64,000 nt of DNA from Erysipelotrichales bacterium. GTDB lineage: Bacteria > Bacillota_I > Bacilli_A > RF39 > UBA660. The notes below the pieces were generated by a model, which saw only the letters and a program-made list of their open reading frames with translations, searched no databases and was not told where the DNA came from. How positions within the stretch are numbered: position 1 is the first letter of the stretch; each line of letters begins with the position of its first letter. The stretch is from assembly GCA_022508565.1 (NCBI GenBank), contig JAFLUY010000001.1:186001-250000 (forward strand), in the 5' to 3' direction. The translations under genes were made by a program, and so were the position numbers. Positions 54,053 through 62,593 of the stretch are shown here, in pieces.

Positions 54053-54068
54053 AATATACCTCCATTAA

Positions 54069-54251
54069 CTATTTTCCAATTTTTGTTTCTTTGAAAACTT
54101 GTACTGATTTACAATTTGGACAATATTTATTCATTTCCAATTTATCAGTAGTATTTTTTGTATTTTTTTGAGTATGTCTTCTAGTCATTTTTCCACATTT
54201 TGAACATTTTAGTCCAATTGGTGTTCTAGCAGCTTGTGCTCCTTTAGCCAT
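54069..54251 (-). CDS. rpmG: 50S ribosomal protein L33
   Basis: 60 residues. Zinc-binding (C+) form with CSKC and CPNC. The core KNTKNTTDKLEMNKYCPNCK fits bL33. An N-terminal extension of about 12 residues (MAKGAQAARTPIG) is unusual. Strong AGGAGG ribosome site; promoter TGtTAAAAT on this strand about 30 bases upstream. Confidence 0.9.
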   Translation of the reverse strand: MAKGAQAARTPIGLKCSKCGKMTRRHTQKNTKNTTDKLEMNKYCPNCKSVQVFKETKIGK

Positions 54252-54301
54252 ATTATTGCCTCCTCACTAGTCAAACTAAAAGTATTTTAACATACATTAG
54301 C

Positions 54302-56212
54302 CTAATTTTCAAACAAAATATTGCTTATTTTATTGCTTAATCGGCTATTTATTGGATATTTATAGCTATTTGGTGAATTTGCATAACCAATATTAGGTGA
54401 AATTATAACTAAACTGTATTTTGGATCATTAAATGGTGCATACATAATAAAAGATTTTGTTGTTGTGCTTATTCCATTATAGAAGGTTTCACTAGTACCA
54501 GTTTTGCCTGCTGCATTATATTTAGAATTAACATAACCAGCAGCAGTACCACGAGCTATAACACTTCTTAAACCTTCTTGTACTCTTTTTAAGTGTTCTT
54601 CTTGAATTCCAACATTACTAACAATTGATTCATTATTTAAATCTACTCTATTTCCATCTTGATCAATACCATAATCAACTAGTCTCAATTTATATCTAGT
54701 ACCATTACTCGCAATAGTGTTAATATAACTTGCTATCATCAACGGAGTATATGTATCATATTGCCCAATTGTAAAGTTTAAAAGCAAATCTCCACTAACT
54801 GTAGAACCTGTGATACCTAGTTTTTCTTCAAATAAATCAATTTCCGATAAAGTTCCTAATCCATAATCTTTAAAAACATCACGATACTTATTAAAATCAT
54901 CAATTGTTGGATTAAATTCCATATTATAAGTATAATTATAGCCACTTACCTTTATTGCATTAATAAACTGATAGTAATTCGACGATTGTGTTAAGGCATC
55001 AATATCATTAATCATCCCTAATCTCGCCCACGAGCATTTATATGGTAAATTCTTTAGCTTAATACAAGAATCATTTATTCTTTTATTTACATCAATTACA
55101 TTATTGATATAAGCAACGCTTTGGCTTGCTCCCTTAACAATTGATCCAACTGTATATGAATTAGTTAGTATGCCAATAATATCATTTGTAAAACCATCTT
55201 GATAATTAAAACCGGCTATGGTTTTTATTGCACCACTATTTGGTTCAGATACTACTACATATGAGCCTTTATAATATTTACTGCTTGGGAACATTTTAGC
55301 AGTTTTAATTTCCTCTTTTAAAACTCTTTCAATTTCTAATTGTTTTTCAATATCGATAGATAGCACAAGATCAGTCCCTCTTTTTTCTTCAATAATTAAT
55401 TCCAATTCGTTATCTTTGTTTAGTTTATATTCAGCCTTTTCTCCTTTTAAATAATCTTCATAGTAAGCTTCTAAAAAGGTTGTTCCAACTATATCGTTCA
55501 AGTTATATCCATTTTCTAAATAATAATTGACATTTTCTTTAGCGATTGGTCCAATTGTCCCGAATAAATCATTTAAAACTGTATCATAATTATATACTCT
55601 AACCCATCTTAATTTTATTTCTAAACCACTAATATTTAATTCATTAATTTTGATTAATTCTTCTTCAGTAATATCATTTTTTATTATCTTTTCATCAAAA
55701 CTGTAACCTGAGTTTATTATCTTATAAATATATACTTCAGTTTCATTAATACTATTTAGTTCACTATCTCTAATAAAACTATATTTATATTCTTCAAATT
55801 CATTCTTCGAAATAAGTTTAGAATTATATTTTTCAATCATTTTTTTATCTAGCAAACTATCTATTTTATCTTTATTTATATAGTAATAATAACTTTTTAA
55901 ATCGAACTCTGATACATTAACATTTGCTATATCTAAAATACTAGCAAGACTTTCGCACATGTGCTTTATATCTGTGCTAGCATTCTTTTTATATATAAGG
56001 CTTTTTATTCCTTTATTATCAACTAAAATATTACCATTTGCATCCATTATACGACCTCTTGGTGCAGAAGATGAGTAGTAGGTATTCTGAGTTAAATCAT
56101 TATATTCCTGCTTATAAAAGTTATGATTAATTATTCCAATATTAAAAAGTCTTATTATGACAATAAGATTAATCGAAACTACTAACATTTTTAAGATTTT
56201 TTCTTTATTCAT
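54302..56212 (-). CDS. Class B penicillin-binding protein (PBP2/FtsI type)
   Basis: 636 residues. One N-terminal membrane helix, a dimerisation domain with APRGRIMDANG, then the transpeptidase with Ser357-x-x-Lys360 (GSIVK), SSN (410-412) and KTG (570-572). The usual G.YEPGSTFK around the serine reads SYTVGSIVKG, so it is divergent. It would cross-link peptidoglycan together with the SEDS protein at 12 kb. Assignment to PBP2, FtsI or SpoVD is not possible by eye. Confidence 0.88.
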   Translation of the reverse strand: MNKEKILKMLVVSINLIVIIRLFNIGIINHNFYKQEYNDLTQNTYYSSSAPRGRIMDANGNILVDNKGIKSLIYKKNASTDIKHMCESLASILDIANVNVSEFDLKSYYYYINKDKIDSLLDKKMIEKYNSKLISKNEFEEYKYSFIRDSELNSINETEVYIYKIINSGYSFDEKIIKNDITEEELIKINELNISGLEIKLRWVRVYNYDTVLNDLFGTIGPIAKENVNYYLENGYNLNDIVGTTFLEAYYEDYLKGEKAEYKLNKDNELELIIEEKRGTDLVLSIDIEKQLEIERVLKEEIKTAKMFPSSKYYKGSYVVVSEPNSGAIKTIAGFNYQDGFTNDIIGILTNSYTVGSIVKGASQSVAYINNVIDVNKRINDSCIKLKNLPYKCSWARLGMINDIDALTQSSNYYQFINAIKVSGYNYTYNMEFNPTIDDFNKYRDVFKDYGLGTLSEIDLFEEKLGITGSTVSGDLLLNFTIGQYDTYTPLMIASYINTIASNGTRYKLRLVDYGIDQDGNRVDLNNESIVSNVGIQEEHLKRVQEGLRSVIARGTAAGYVNSKYNAAGKTGTSETFYNGISTTTKSFIMYAPFNDPKYSLVIISPNIGYANSPNSYKYPINSRLSNKISNILFEN

Positions 56213-56257
56213 ATTAATATTATTTGCTATTAGTCATAAAATATAACGGAGGTTAAT

Positions 56258-56509
56258 ATGAATAATATTATTACTAAATATGTTAGTATTATGAAAAAAG
56301 AAGATATTATAAACTTTGCTAACAAGAATAATTTAAAAGTAACAAATTCAGAAGTTGATTTTATATACACATTTATAAAAAATAATTTTGAACACTATTT
56401 AAAGAATCCAGAATCTTTTGATATAACCCAATATAAAAATAGATTTAGTCCCGAAAATTATGAGTTTCTTGTTAATTTAGTTAATAAATATAAAAGGATG
56501 ATTTTCTAA
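56258..56509 (+). CDS. Small helical protein, possibly DUF2624 (YqfT-like)
   Basis: 83 residues with ribosome site GGAGG. Helical; the pattern KKEDIINFANKNNLKVTNSE faintly recalls the YqfT/DUF2624 family (LL.LAKQYNI.LT...A). I am not confident of that link. Divergent from the PBP gene and convergent with the next one. Confidence 0.6.
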   Translation: MNNIITKYVSIMKKEDIINFANKNNLKVTNSEVDFIYTFIKNNFEHYLKNPESFDITQYKNRFSPENYEFLVNLVNKYKRMIF

Positions 56510-56516
56510 TCATCCT
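56495..56516. terminator. Bidirectional terminator
   Basis: AGGATGATT (56495-56503) and AATCATCCT (56508-56516) form a 9-bp stem containing the end of both flanking genes; the T tail is better on the minus strand. Confidence 0.85.
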
Positions 56517-56992
56517 ATTTGTATTTCTTCCTCGTATTCTCCATAATCTTCTTCAAAATCTGTTTCAATATATTTTTCAGCAACAGCTTCTTTATATTCG
56601 TTATAGTATCCTACATAACTTGATCTAACCATTATTTCTCTATTTTTAAATAAACCAAATGATAATTCACCAATAATACTTGTGTACCTATCATATATAG
56701 TTAAATAATACATATCTTCATCTTTTGTAAATGACGCTTCCTCTGGATCATATTCTTTATCTTTAACAACTCTTAAAGCATATTCCTTATATTCTTCTGG
56801 AGTTTCTAAACCATCACGATTTAAGACTTGCAAAAGAATTTCTTCAGTAGCTTTATTTAAGGTATATTGCTTATAAGTATTCATAAAAAGATCGTATAAA
56901 AAGAATATTGCAATCATACCAAATGGAATTATTAAAATTAAAAATCCACCACCAGTATACATATTTCTTCTACCATAAACATCATTTGCCAT
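56510..56992 (-). CDS. Single-pass membrane protein, possibly TadE-like
   Basis: 160 residues. A short Arg-containing N-terminus, one membrane helix (GGGFLILIIPFGMIAIFFLY), then a mostly charged outside domain ending very acidic. The layout and the segment IMVRSSYVGYYNEYKE faintly suggest a TadE-type minor pilin, but no motif proves it. Lies just downstream of uvrC on the same strand. Confidence 0.5.
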   Translation of the reverse strand: MANDVYGRRNMYTGGGFLILIIPFGMIAIFFLYDLFMNTYKQYTLNKATEEILLQVLNRDGLETPEEYKEYALRVVKDKEYDPEEASFTKDEDMYYLTIYDRYTSIIGELSFGLFKNREIMVRSSYVGYYNEYKEAVAEKYIETDFEEDYGEYEEEIQIG

Positions 56993-57035
56993 AAATAATC
57001 ACTATCCTAATGATATTTTATAATAAAGATAATCT

Positions 57036-58817
57036 CTAATCAACGTTTTTATTCAAATAATCAGTCAAGTATTTGCAAATATTAATAGCAACATTTTCTG
57101 GTACTATTTCTGATAACTCTTCAACGCTTGCTTCACTCATTTTTTTAACGCTACCGAACTTTTTAATAAGTTCTTTTTTTCTTACATTACCTATTCCCTC
57201 AATATTATCTAAAATTGATGAGATAGAACCTTTACTTCTTAAAGTTCTGTGATAATTAATTGTGTATCTATGCACCTCATCTTGAATACGTGTTAAATAA
57301 TGAAATACATTACTAGTGTGATCAATTGGTATAGTTGTAAGTGTATCACCATCTAAAAGTTCATTAGTTCTATGTTTATCATTTTTTACCATACCACATA
57401 CTTTGATTTTTTTATCTAATCCTAAAGACTCTAAAGTCTCTTTAATCGCGTTAACTTGTGTTATGCCACCGTCTGCAAGTATTAAATCAGGAAGTTCTGC
57501 ATCTTCAACTAAAGCTCTATAATAACGCCTATATGTAACTTCCTTCATTGTATGATAATCATCATTAATATCTACTGATACTTTATATTTTCGATAATCA
57601 TTTTTACTTGGTTGTCCATTTTTATAAACAACCATGCCAGATACTGCAAATGAGCCAAATAGATTTGAGTTATCGAATGAATCAATACGGTTAATTCTCA
57701 TATTTAATAAACTCTCTAATTCTTCATTAGCTCCACTTGTGCGCATTATTTCACGATTAATTGTTTCAAAATTATTTTCTAAAGATATTTTGGCATTAGT
57801 TCGTGCTAATTCTAGCAGTTTCTTTTTATCACCCTTAGTAACATTAATTACCTTAGTATTTAGTAAATCTGATAACACATTTAAATTCAGTTCATCAGGA
57901 ACAATAATTTCCTTAGGTATTTCTGCCTTTGTATAAAATAAACCTATAAATGTTTCAATATCATCAATGTATTCATCATTCACCGGCATTATCGAGTTCT
58001 TTTGACCAACTAACTTACCATTTCTAATAAAGAATAACTGAATAGATATAAAACCATTTTCAAAGTAATAATTAATAATATCGCGATTAACATAATCATG
58101 AAGTTCAACTTTTTGTTTTTCCATAATGATTTTTATATAATCAAGTTCTTGTTTTAATTCTAATGCCACTTCATAATTCATCATTTCTGATTGTTTATCA
58201 ATCATTTCCATAAGTTTACTTACTAAAATATCATCATTACCATTCAATATTGATAATATCTCTTTTTCCATATCATCAATTATTTGTTTATCAATTGTTT
58301 TAACACAGTAACCCAAACATTCATGAATATGGTAATAAAGACATACTTCTTTTGGTTTACCATCACATTTTTTTAAAGGATATAATCTATTTATTAGATT
58401 AACCATTCTTCTGGCAGCATAAGCATTAACATAGGGACCAAATAGATGTTTACCATTACTTTTTTTGACATTTAAATATCTAACAACTTTTAATGTAGGA
58501 TAAGGATCCCTCTTATATTGAATATAAGGATAACTCTTATCGTCTCTAAGTAATATATTATATTTTGGGTCATATTTTTTAATTAAATTTATTTCTAAAA
58601 TAAAAGATTCTAATTCCGATGATGTAACAATGTATTCAAAATCAGCAATCTCTGATACAAGTTTTTTTGTTTTACCAGTGACTTTACCGGTAAAATAAGA
58701 AGATAACCTATTTTTTAAGTCTTTTGCTTTACCTACATATATAATAATCCCGTTTTTATCTTTCATTTGATAACTTCCAGGTAAATGAGGGACTAAATCA
58801 AGTTTTTCTTTAAACAT
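57036..58817 (-). CDS. uvrC: Excinuclease ABC subunit C
   Basis: 593 residues from the ATG at 58817. N-terminal GIY-YIG nuclease (GIIIYVGKAKDLKNRLSSYF), Cys-rich and UvrB-binding (UVR) middle region, RNase H-like endonuclease (LPDLILADGGITQVNA) and C-terminal helix-hairpin-helix (IEGIGNVRKKELIKKFGS). Makes both incisions in nucleotide-excision repair. TATAAT on this strand ends seven bases before GGTGG, another minimal leader. Confidence 0.96.
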   Translation of the reverse strand: MFKEKLDLVPHLPGSYQMKDKNGIIIYVGKAKDLKNRLSSYFTGKVTGKTKKLVSEIADFEYIVTSSELESFILEINLIKKYDPKYNILLRDDKSYPYIQYKRDPYPTLKVVRYLNVKKSNGKHLFGPYVNAYAARRMVNLINRLYPLKKCDGKPKEVCLYYHIHECLGYCVKTIDKQIIDDMEKEILSILNGNDDILVSKLMEMIDKQSEMMNYEVALELKQELDYIKIIMEKQKVELHDYVNRDIINYYFENGFISIQLFFIRNGKLVGQKNSIMPVNDEYIDDIETFIGLFYTKAEIPKEIIVPDELNLNVLSDLLNTKVINVTKGDKKKLLELARTNAKISLENNFETINREIMRTSGANEELESLLNMRINRIDSFDNSNLFGSFAVSGMVVYKNGQPSKNDYRKYKVSVDINDDYHTMKEVTYRRYYRALVEDAELPDLILADGGITQVNAIKETLESLGLDKKIKVCGMVKNDKHRTNELLDGDTLTTIPIDHTSNVFHYLTRIQDEVHRYTINYHRTLRSKGSISSILDNIEGIGNVRKKELIKKFGSVKKMSEASVEELSEIVPENVAINICKYLTDYLNKNVD

Positions 58818-58926
58818 ATGCGCCACCAACCATATTATACTATAATATTATCTCATTTAAAATTACAAATATTCGAAATTTAATTGATAAATATATTTTA
58901 CTTGATATAATTTAAGTGGTGATGTT

Positions 58927-59286
58927 ATGCAACTTATTAGTGAATATACATACGAGATAAAAAAATCTAAATTTATTGGTAAATACTATGAAGTTAACAC
59001 AAAAGAAGAAGTAGATGAAATATTAGCAAATTTGAAAATAGAACATAAGAAAGCTAGACATATTCCCTACTCTTATAAAATTGGACCGCTTGCTAAAAAG
59101 AGCGATGATAAGGAACCTGCAAACACGGCCGGAAGTCCAATATATAATCTAATTGAACAAAAGGGTTTAGATAACTGCTTAATAGTTGTAATAAGATATT
59201 TTGGAGGCATAAAATTAGGAGTAGGACCATTAACTCGTGCATATAAAACGGCCGCTTTAGAAGCAATTAATAATAAATTATCATAA
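58927..59286 (+). CDS. Truncated YigZ/IMPACT-family protein
   Basis: 119 residues, about half of a normal YigZ (about 205-215). The N-terminal UPF0029 domain is complete: SKFIGKYYEV, ARHIPYSYKIG, EPANTAGSP and RYFGGIKLGVGPLTRAY. The C-terminal DUF1949 domain is absent, and the frame closes cleanly with a stop, so this may be a natural short form. Function not established. Promoter and GGTGAT directly adjoin. Confidence 0.85.
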   Translation: MQLISEYTYEIKKSKFIGKYYEVNTKEEVDEILANLKIEHKKARHIPYSYKIGPLAKKSDDKEPANTAGSPIYNLIEQKGLDNCLIVVIRYFGGIKLGVGPLTRAYKTAALEAINNKLS

Positions 59287-59294
59287 AACAAATT

Positions 59295-59325
59295 TCACTT
59301 AATATATATTATTAGGTGATTTTTT
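59295..59325 (+). terminator. Hairpin combining terminator and yrzE ribosome-binding site
   Basis: TCACTTAATA (59295-59304) pairs with TATTAGGTGA (59310-59319), one G-U, then TTTTTT and the ATG at 59326. Almost the same sequence as the element at 5040-5076. Confidence 0.7.
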
Positions 59326-59667
59326 ATGAAAAAATATTTATCTATCTTTATTTTTCCAATTGCATCAATTCTTATACTCCCTATTCCAATGAGTATCTTG
59401 AATATATTTAATATAAGTTTAAACAAAATAGTAGTCACTATAATTATGATTCTTATCATGTTAATATCTGGTTTTATATTAGGTCAAAATATTCATGAAA
59501 AAGGTTATTTAAAAGGACTTTTATATGGCTTATCAATATCCTTAATTATGTTTATCTTAAGTGTAATTTTATTAAGTGAACACTCTTTATATAATATAAT
59601 TTATTATCTAATCATAACTGCTTCTACAACATTAGGAACAATGATTGGAATAAACAAAAAAGGATAA
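59326..59667 (+). CDS. yrzE: TIGR04086-type membrane protein (YrzE-like)
   Basis: 113 residues, four membrane helices. The turn FILGQNIHEKGYLKGLLYGL matches the TIGR04086/YrzE family (G...A.KG..HG). In Bacillus yrzE lies close to spoVB, comN and relA, all of which are nearby here. Function unknown. Confidence 0.7.
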   Translation: MKKYLSIFIFPIASILILPIPMSILNIFNISLNKIVVTIIMILIMLISGFILGQNIHEKGYLKGLLYGLSISLIMFILSVILLSEHSLYNIIYYLIITASTTLGTMIGINKKG

Positions 59668-59680
59668 TTACTTATCCTTT
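59659..59680. terminator. Shared terminator with both stop codons inside
   Basis: AAAGGATAA (59659-59667) and TTATCCTTT (59672-59680) pair. The yrzE stop (plus) and the dtd stop (minus) are adjacent inside this hairpin; T residues follow on the minus strand. Confidence 0.85.
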
Positions 59681-60111
59681 GAATCTATTACGATGGTTAT
59701 TGGACCATCGTTTTCTATGCTTATTAGCATATCTGCACCAAATACACCCGGATATGTTGGTACAAACTTATTTAACTCTATATTAAACTCTTCATATAGT
59801 TTAAAAGCATCTTCGCCGCGCATTGCATGAATATAGCTAGGTCTATTACCTTTTTTAGTATCAGCTTGCAAAGTGAACTGAGAAATAGATAAAATACTAC
59901 CACCTACATCTAAAATTGATTTATTCATAACATCATTTTCATCATCGAAAATACGTAAATTAACTATTTTATTTACTAAATATATCAAATCTTCATGAGT
60001 ATCTTCGACATTAATGCCAACAAGGACATTTAGCCCGTTATCTATTTTATGTATCAGTTTTCCTGCAACAGAAACACTACTGCTTTTAACTCTTTGAATT
60101 ACTACTTTCAT
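59668..60111 (-). CDS. dtd: D-aminoacyl-tRNA deacylase
   Basis: 147 residues, the standard size. SISQFTLQADTKKGNRPSY and NDGPITIVID (the Gly-cisPro region) are intact. Removes D-amino acids, and Gly mischarged on tRNA Ala. Its ribosome site AGGAGG lies in the last codons of rel, so the genes are coupled. dtd next to rel is conserved in Bacillus. Confidence 0.96.
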   Translation of the reverse strand: MKVVIQRVKSSSVSVAGKLIHKIDNGLNVLVGINVEDTHEDLIYLVNKIVNLRIFDDENDVMNKSILDVGGSILSISQFTLQADTKKGNRPSYIHAMRGEDAFKLYEEFNIELNKFVPTYPGVFGADMLISIENDGPITIVIDSKDK

Positions 60112-60112
60112 A

Positions 60113-62263
60113 TTACCTCCTAACAGCTACTATAAATGGAAGAGTAAGAAGTTCGTCAACAAATAAATCTAGATCTCTTCTATTCTGAACTTTAACTAAT
60201 AAATTAAAATTAATTACACCATTATGATTAAGTTCATTCATACTACTCACCGTAATATTTCTTAATGTAGCTTTAGTTACAATATCTAAGACTTTAGGTT
60301 CATGCGTATTAGTCTCAATTACTAATTTAGAAACATATCTCTTATCATCTACCTCATTATTTTCATTCCAGATAACTTGAACAAGTCTCTCAGTTATACC
60401 TTTCATGTTTTGACAATCACTCCTGTGAACAGTAACACCATGTCCTTTAGTAATATAACCAATAATATCGTCCCCCATGACAGGTTTACAGCAACTTGCT
60501 AAATTAACTAAGATATTATCACATCCTGAGACAATAACATCGTTTTTATAATTAATTTTAGGAACAGAACTTGTATTCATTATCTTATCAACTAATAAAT
60601 CTTGAACATTTTTCTTATCTTCAAATAACAAATTAACTATATAAACTGGTGTATATCGTAGTGAACCAATATTTAATAAAACCTCTTCAAAATTGTTTAA
60701 TTTTAAGTCTTTAATTAATTTTTCTTGATGTTCATCAGTTAAAGCATTAGTAATGCTAATTTTTTGTCTTCTAAGTTCACGTTCTAAAAGTTCTTTACCA
60801 CGAGCAACATATTCTTCCTTATCTTGCTTAGAAAAGAAAGATTTAATTTTAGCTTTTGCAGCACTAGTTTTAACAAAATTAAGCCAATCTTTATTAGGAC
60901 TAGAATTTTTGTCTGTCATTATTTTGATAATATCATTATCATTTAATGCATAATCAAGTGGTACCATTTGATCGTTAACTAAAGCACCAACTGTTGTATC
61001 TCCTACTCTTGAGTGAATTCGATATGCAAAATCTATTGGTGTAGATCCTTGCGGTAACTCTACAACATCACCTTTAGGTGTAAAGACATAAATAGAAGAC
61101 GATAATAATTCTTCTTCTATATTATTGGCAAATGTTTGATCATCTGATACTTCATCAGAATTTGCTTCAATAGTGTTTCTAAACATTTGAAGTTTTTGCT
61201 CCATAACACTTTGAATGTTTTTAGAATTTTTTTCTTTATACGACCAGTGTGATGCAACACCATGTTCAGCAATTTCATTCATTTCTTTAGTACGAACTTG
61301 TACTTCAACTGGATAACCATTAGACCCAAATACGCCTGTGTGTAAAGACTGATATGAGTTTCCTTTAGGCATCGCAATATAATCTTTAAATCTTCTTGGA
61401 ATTGGACGATATAAAGAATGAATTATACCAATAATTAAATAACAATCACTTTCTTCCTCACAAATTATTCTAATACCAAGAATATCGTAGATATCACTCC
61501 ATTTTTTACCATTAGATAATTTATTATGTAAAGACGAAACTGATTTTACTCTGCCTTTAATTTCAAATTTTAAATTATGATCTCTTAAAACATCAGTAAT
61601 TTCTTCCATCATCAGATTTAAATCTTCTTCTAATTCTTCTCTTGGAGCCGGAAGTTCGTTTTCTATATCAACATAAATTTCTGGTTTTAAAAATTTAAAA
61701 CTTAAATCTTCTAATTCACTTTTTAATTGATTAATACCAAGTCTGTGTGCAATTGGTATTAAAACATTCCATGTTTCTAAAGCTTTTTGCTTTTGTTTTT
61801 CCTTACTTAATCCCTCGGCAGTACGTAAATTATGAACACGACCTGCTAGTTTTAAGATGATTACTCTAACATCTTCAGATAAAGCTACAAGAACTTTTCT
61901 TAAATAAAGAGCAGACGACTCTGAATCGTCAGTTAAATGTAGATGATTAACTTTTGCTAAAGAAACAACAATATTCTTTACATCTTCGCCAAATAATTCT
62001 TCAATCGTCTCATAATTTGAAGAACCATGATCTATTGTTTCATGTACTAAAGCAGCAACCACTGTTGCAGCATCAGTATTAAGATTAGCAACAATTATAG
62101 CAACTTCTAAAGGATGTGTAATATAAGGATCTTTATTTTTCCTTAACATCCCTTCATGCTCAAGAGATGCAAATTTATATGCTTTTTTAATTAATTCAAT
62201 TTCTTTACTTGTATATCGGTTATCTTCACATATTTGTAATAACTCATTAAATCTTTCATTCAT
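60113..62263 (-). CDS. rel: Rel/SpoT-type (p)ppGpp synthetase with altered hydrolase site
   Basis: 716 residues. All domains of long RelA/SpoT homologues are present: HD hydrolase (about 25-180), synthetase (YDILGIRIICE, RRFKDYIAMPKGNSYQSLH, PVEVQVRT), TGS (VYVFTPKGDVVELPQGSTPI), helical and ACT. The synthetase has the RFKD motif of bifunctional Rel. In the hydrolase domain His50 and His74 are kept, but the HD Asp is Glu75, the following ED becomes DH, and the later metal Asp (KLADR) is Gly141 (KLAGR). The hydrolase is therefore probably inactive. Confidence 0.95.
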   Translation of the reverse strand: MNERFNELLQICEDNRYTSKEIELIKKAYKFASLEHEGMLRKNKDPYITHPLEVAIIVANLNTDAATVVAALVHETIDHGSSNYETIEELFGEDVKNIVVSLAKVNHLHLTDDSESSALYLRKVLVALSEDVRVIILKLAGRVHNLRTAEGLSKEKQKQKALETWNVLIPIAHRLGINQLKSELEDLSFKFLKPEIYVDIENELPAPREELEEDLNLMMEEITDVLRDHNLKFEIKGRVKSVSSLHNKLSNGKKWSDIYDILGIRIICEEESDCYLIIGIIHSLYRPIPRRFKDYIAMPKGNSYQSLHTGVFGSNGYPVEVQVRTKEMNEIAEHGVASHWSYKEKNSKNIQSVMEQKLQMFRNTIEANSDEVSDDQTFANNIEEELLSSSIYVFTPKGDVVELPQGSTPIDFAYRIHSRVGDTTVGALVNDQMVPLDYALNDNDIIKIMTDKNSSPNKDWLNFVKTSAAKAKIKSFFSKQDKEEYVARGKELLERELRRQKISITNALTDEHQEKLIKDLKLNNFEEVLLNIGSLRYTPVYIVNLLFEDKKNVQDLLVDKIMNTSSVPKINYKNDVIVSGCDNILVNLASCCKPVMGDDIIGYITKGHGVTVHRSDCQNMKGITERLVQVIWNENNEVDDKRYVSKLVIETNTHEPKVLDIVTKATLRNITVSSMNELNHNGVINFNLLVKVQNRRDLDLFVDELLTLPFIVAVRR

Positions 62264-62516
62264 TATCTTCACGTCTTTCGAATTTTTTTAAAACAAACTC
62301 CTCATATAATTTATCATCTGTATTTAAAATATCATTGACAATACTAGCTAAAGTTAGTCCTTTAGCCTTACGCCAATTATGTATTTTGTTATATTCCCAT
62401 ATATCTAATTCATTAACAAATTTAATACCATTTCTAACAAGTTCATTTTTTTTAGTTCTTAATGCTGGTTTTACTTTATTAAATAATTCATTTTGATTAT
62501 TAAATTTATTTTCCAT
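62256..62516 (-). CDS. comN: ComN-like post-transcriptional regulator
   Basis: 86 residues from the ATG at 62516 (AAGGTGATT upstream). FNKVKPALRTKKNELVRNGI, a WEYNKIHNWRK segment and SIVNDIL fit the small ComN/YrzD family, which in Bacillus controls comE mRNA placement. It overlaps rel by 8 bases and is divergent from spoVB, as part of the Bacillus relA-to-spoVB block. Confidence 0.65.
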   Translation of the reverse strand: MENKFNNQNELFNKVKPALRTKKNELVRNGIKFVNELDIWEYNKIHNWRKAKGLTLASIVNDILNTDDKLYEEFVLKKFERREDNE

Positions 62517-62593
62517 CTTAATCACCTTAATATTTTTTAAGTTTTATCATATATAATTATATAACAAATAAACTAAACTTTAAAGGAGAATTC

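Noticed and set aside
1785-62525. Longer versions of trmB, lepA, hemW, rarA, xerD, efp, comN and others starting at GTG or TTG
   Set aside because: In each case that codon is part of, or next to, the Shine-Dalgarno (AGGTG, GGTGG), and an ATG at proper spacing follows within a few codons.
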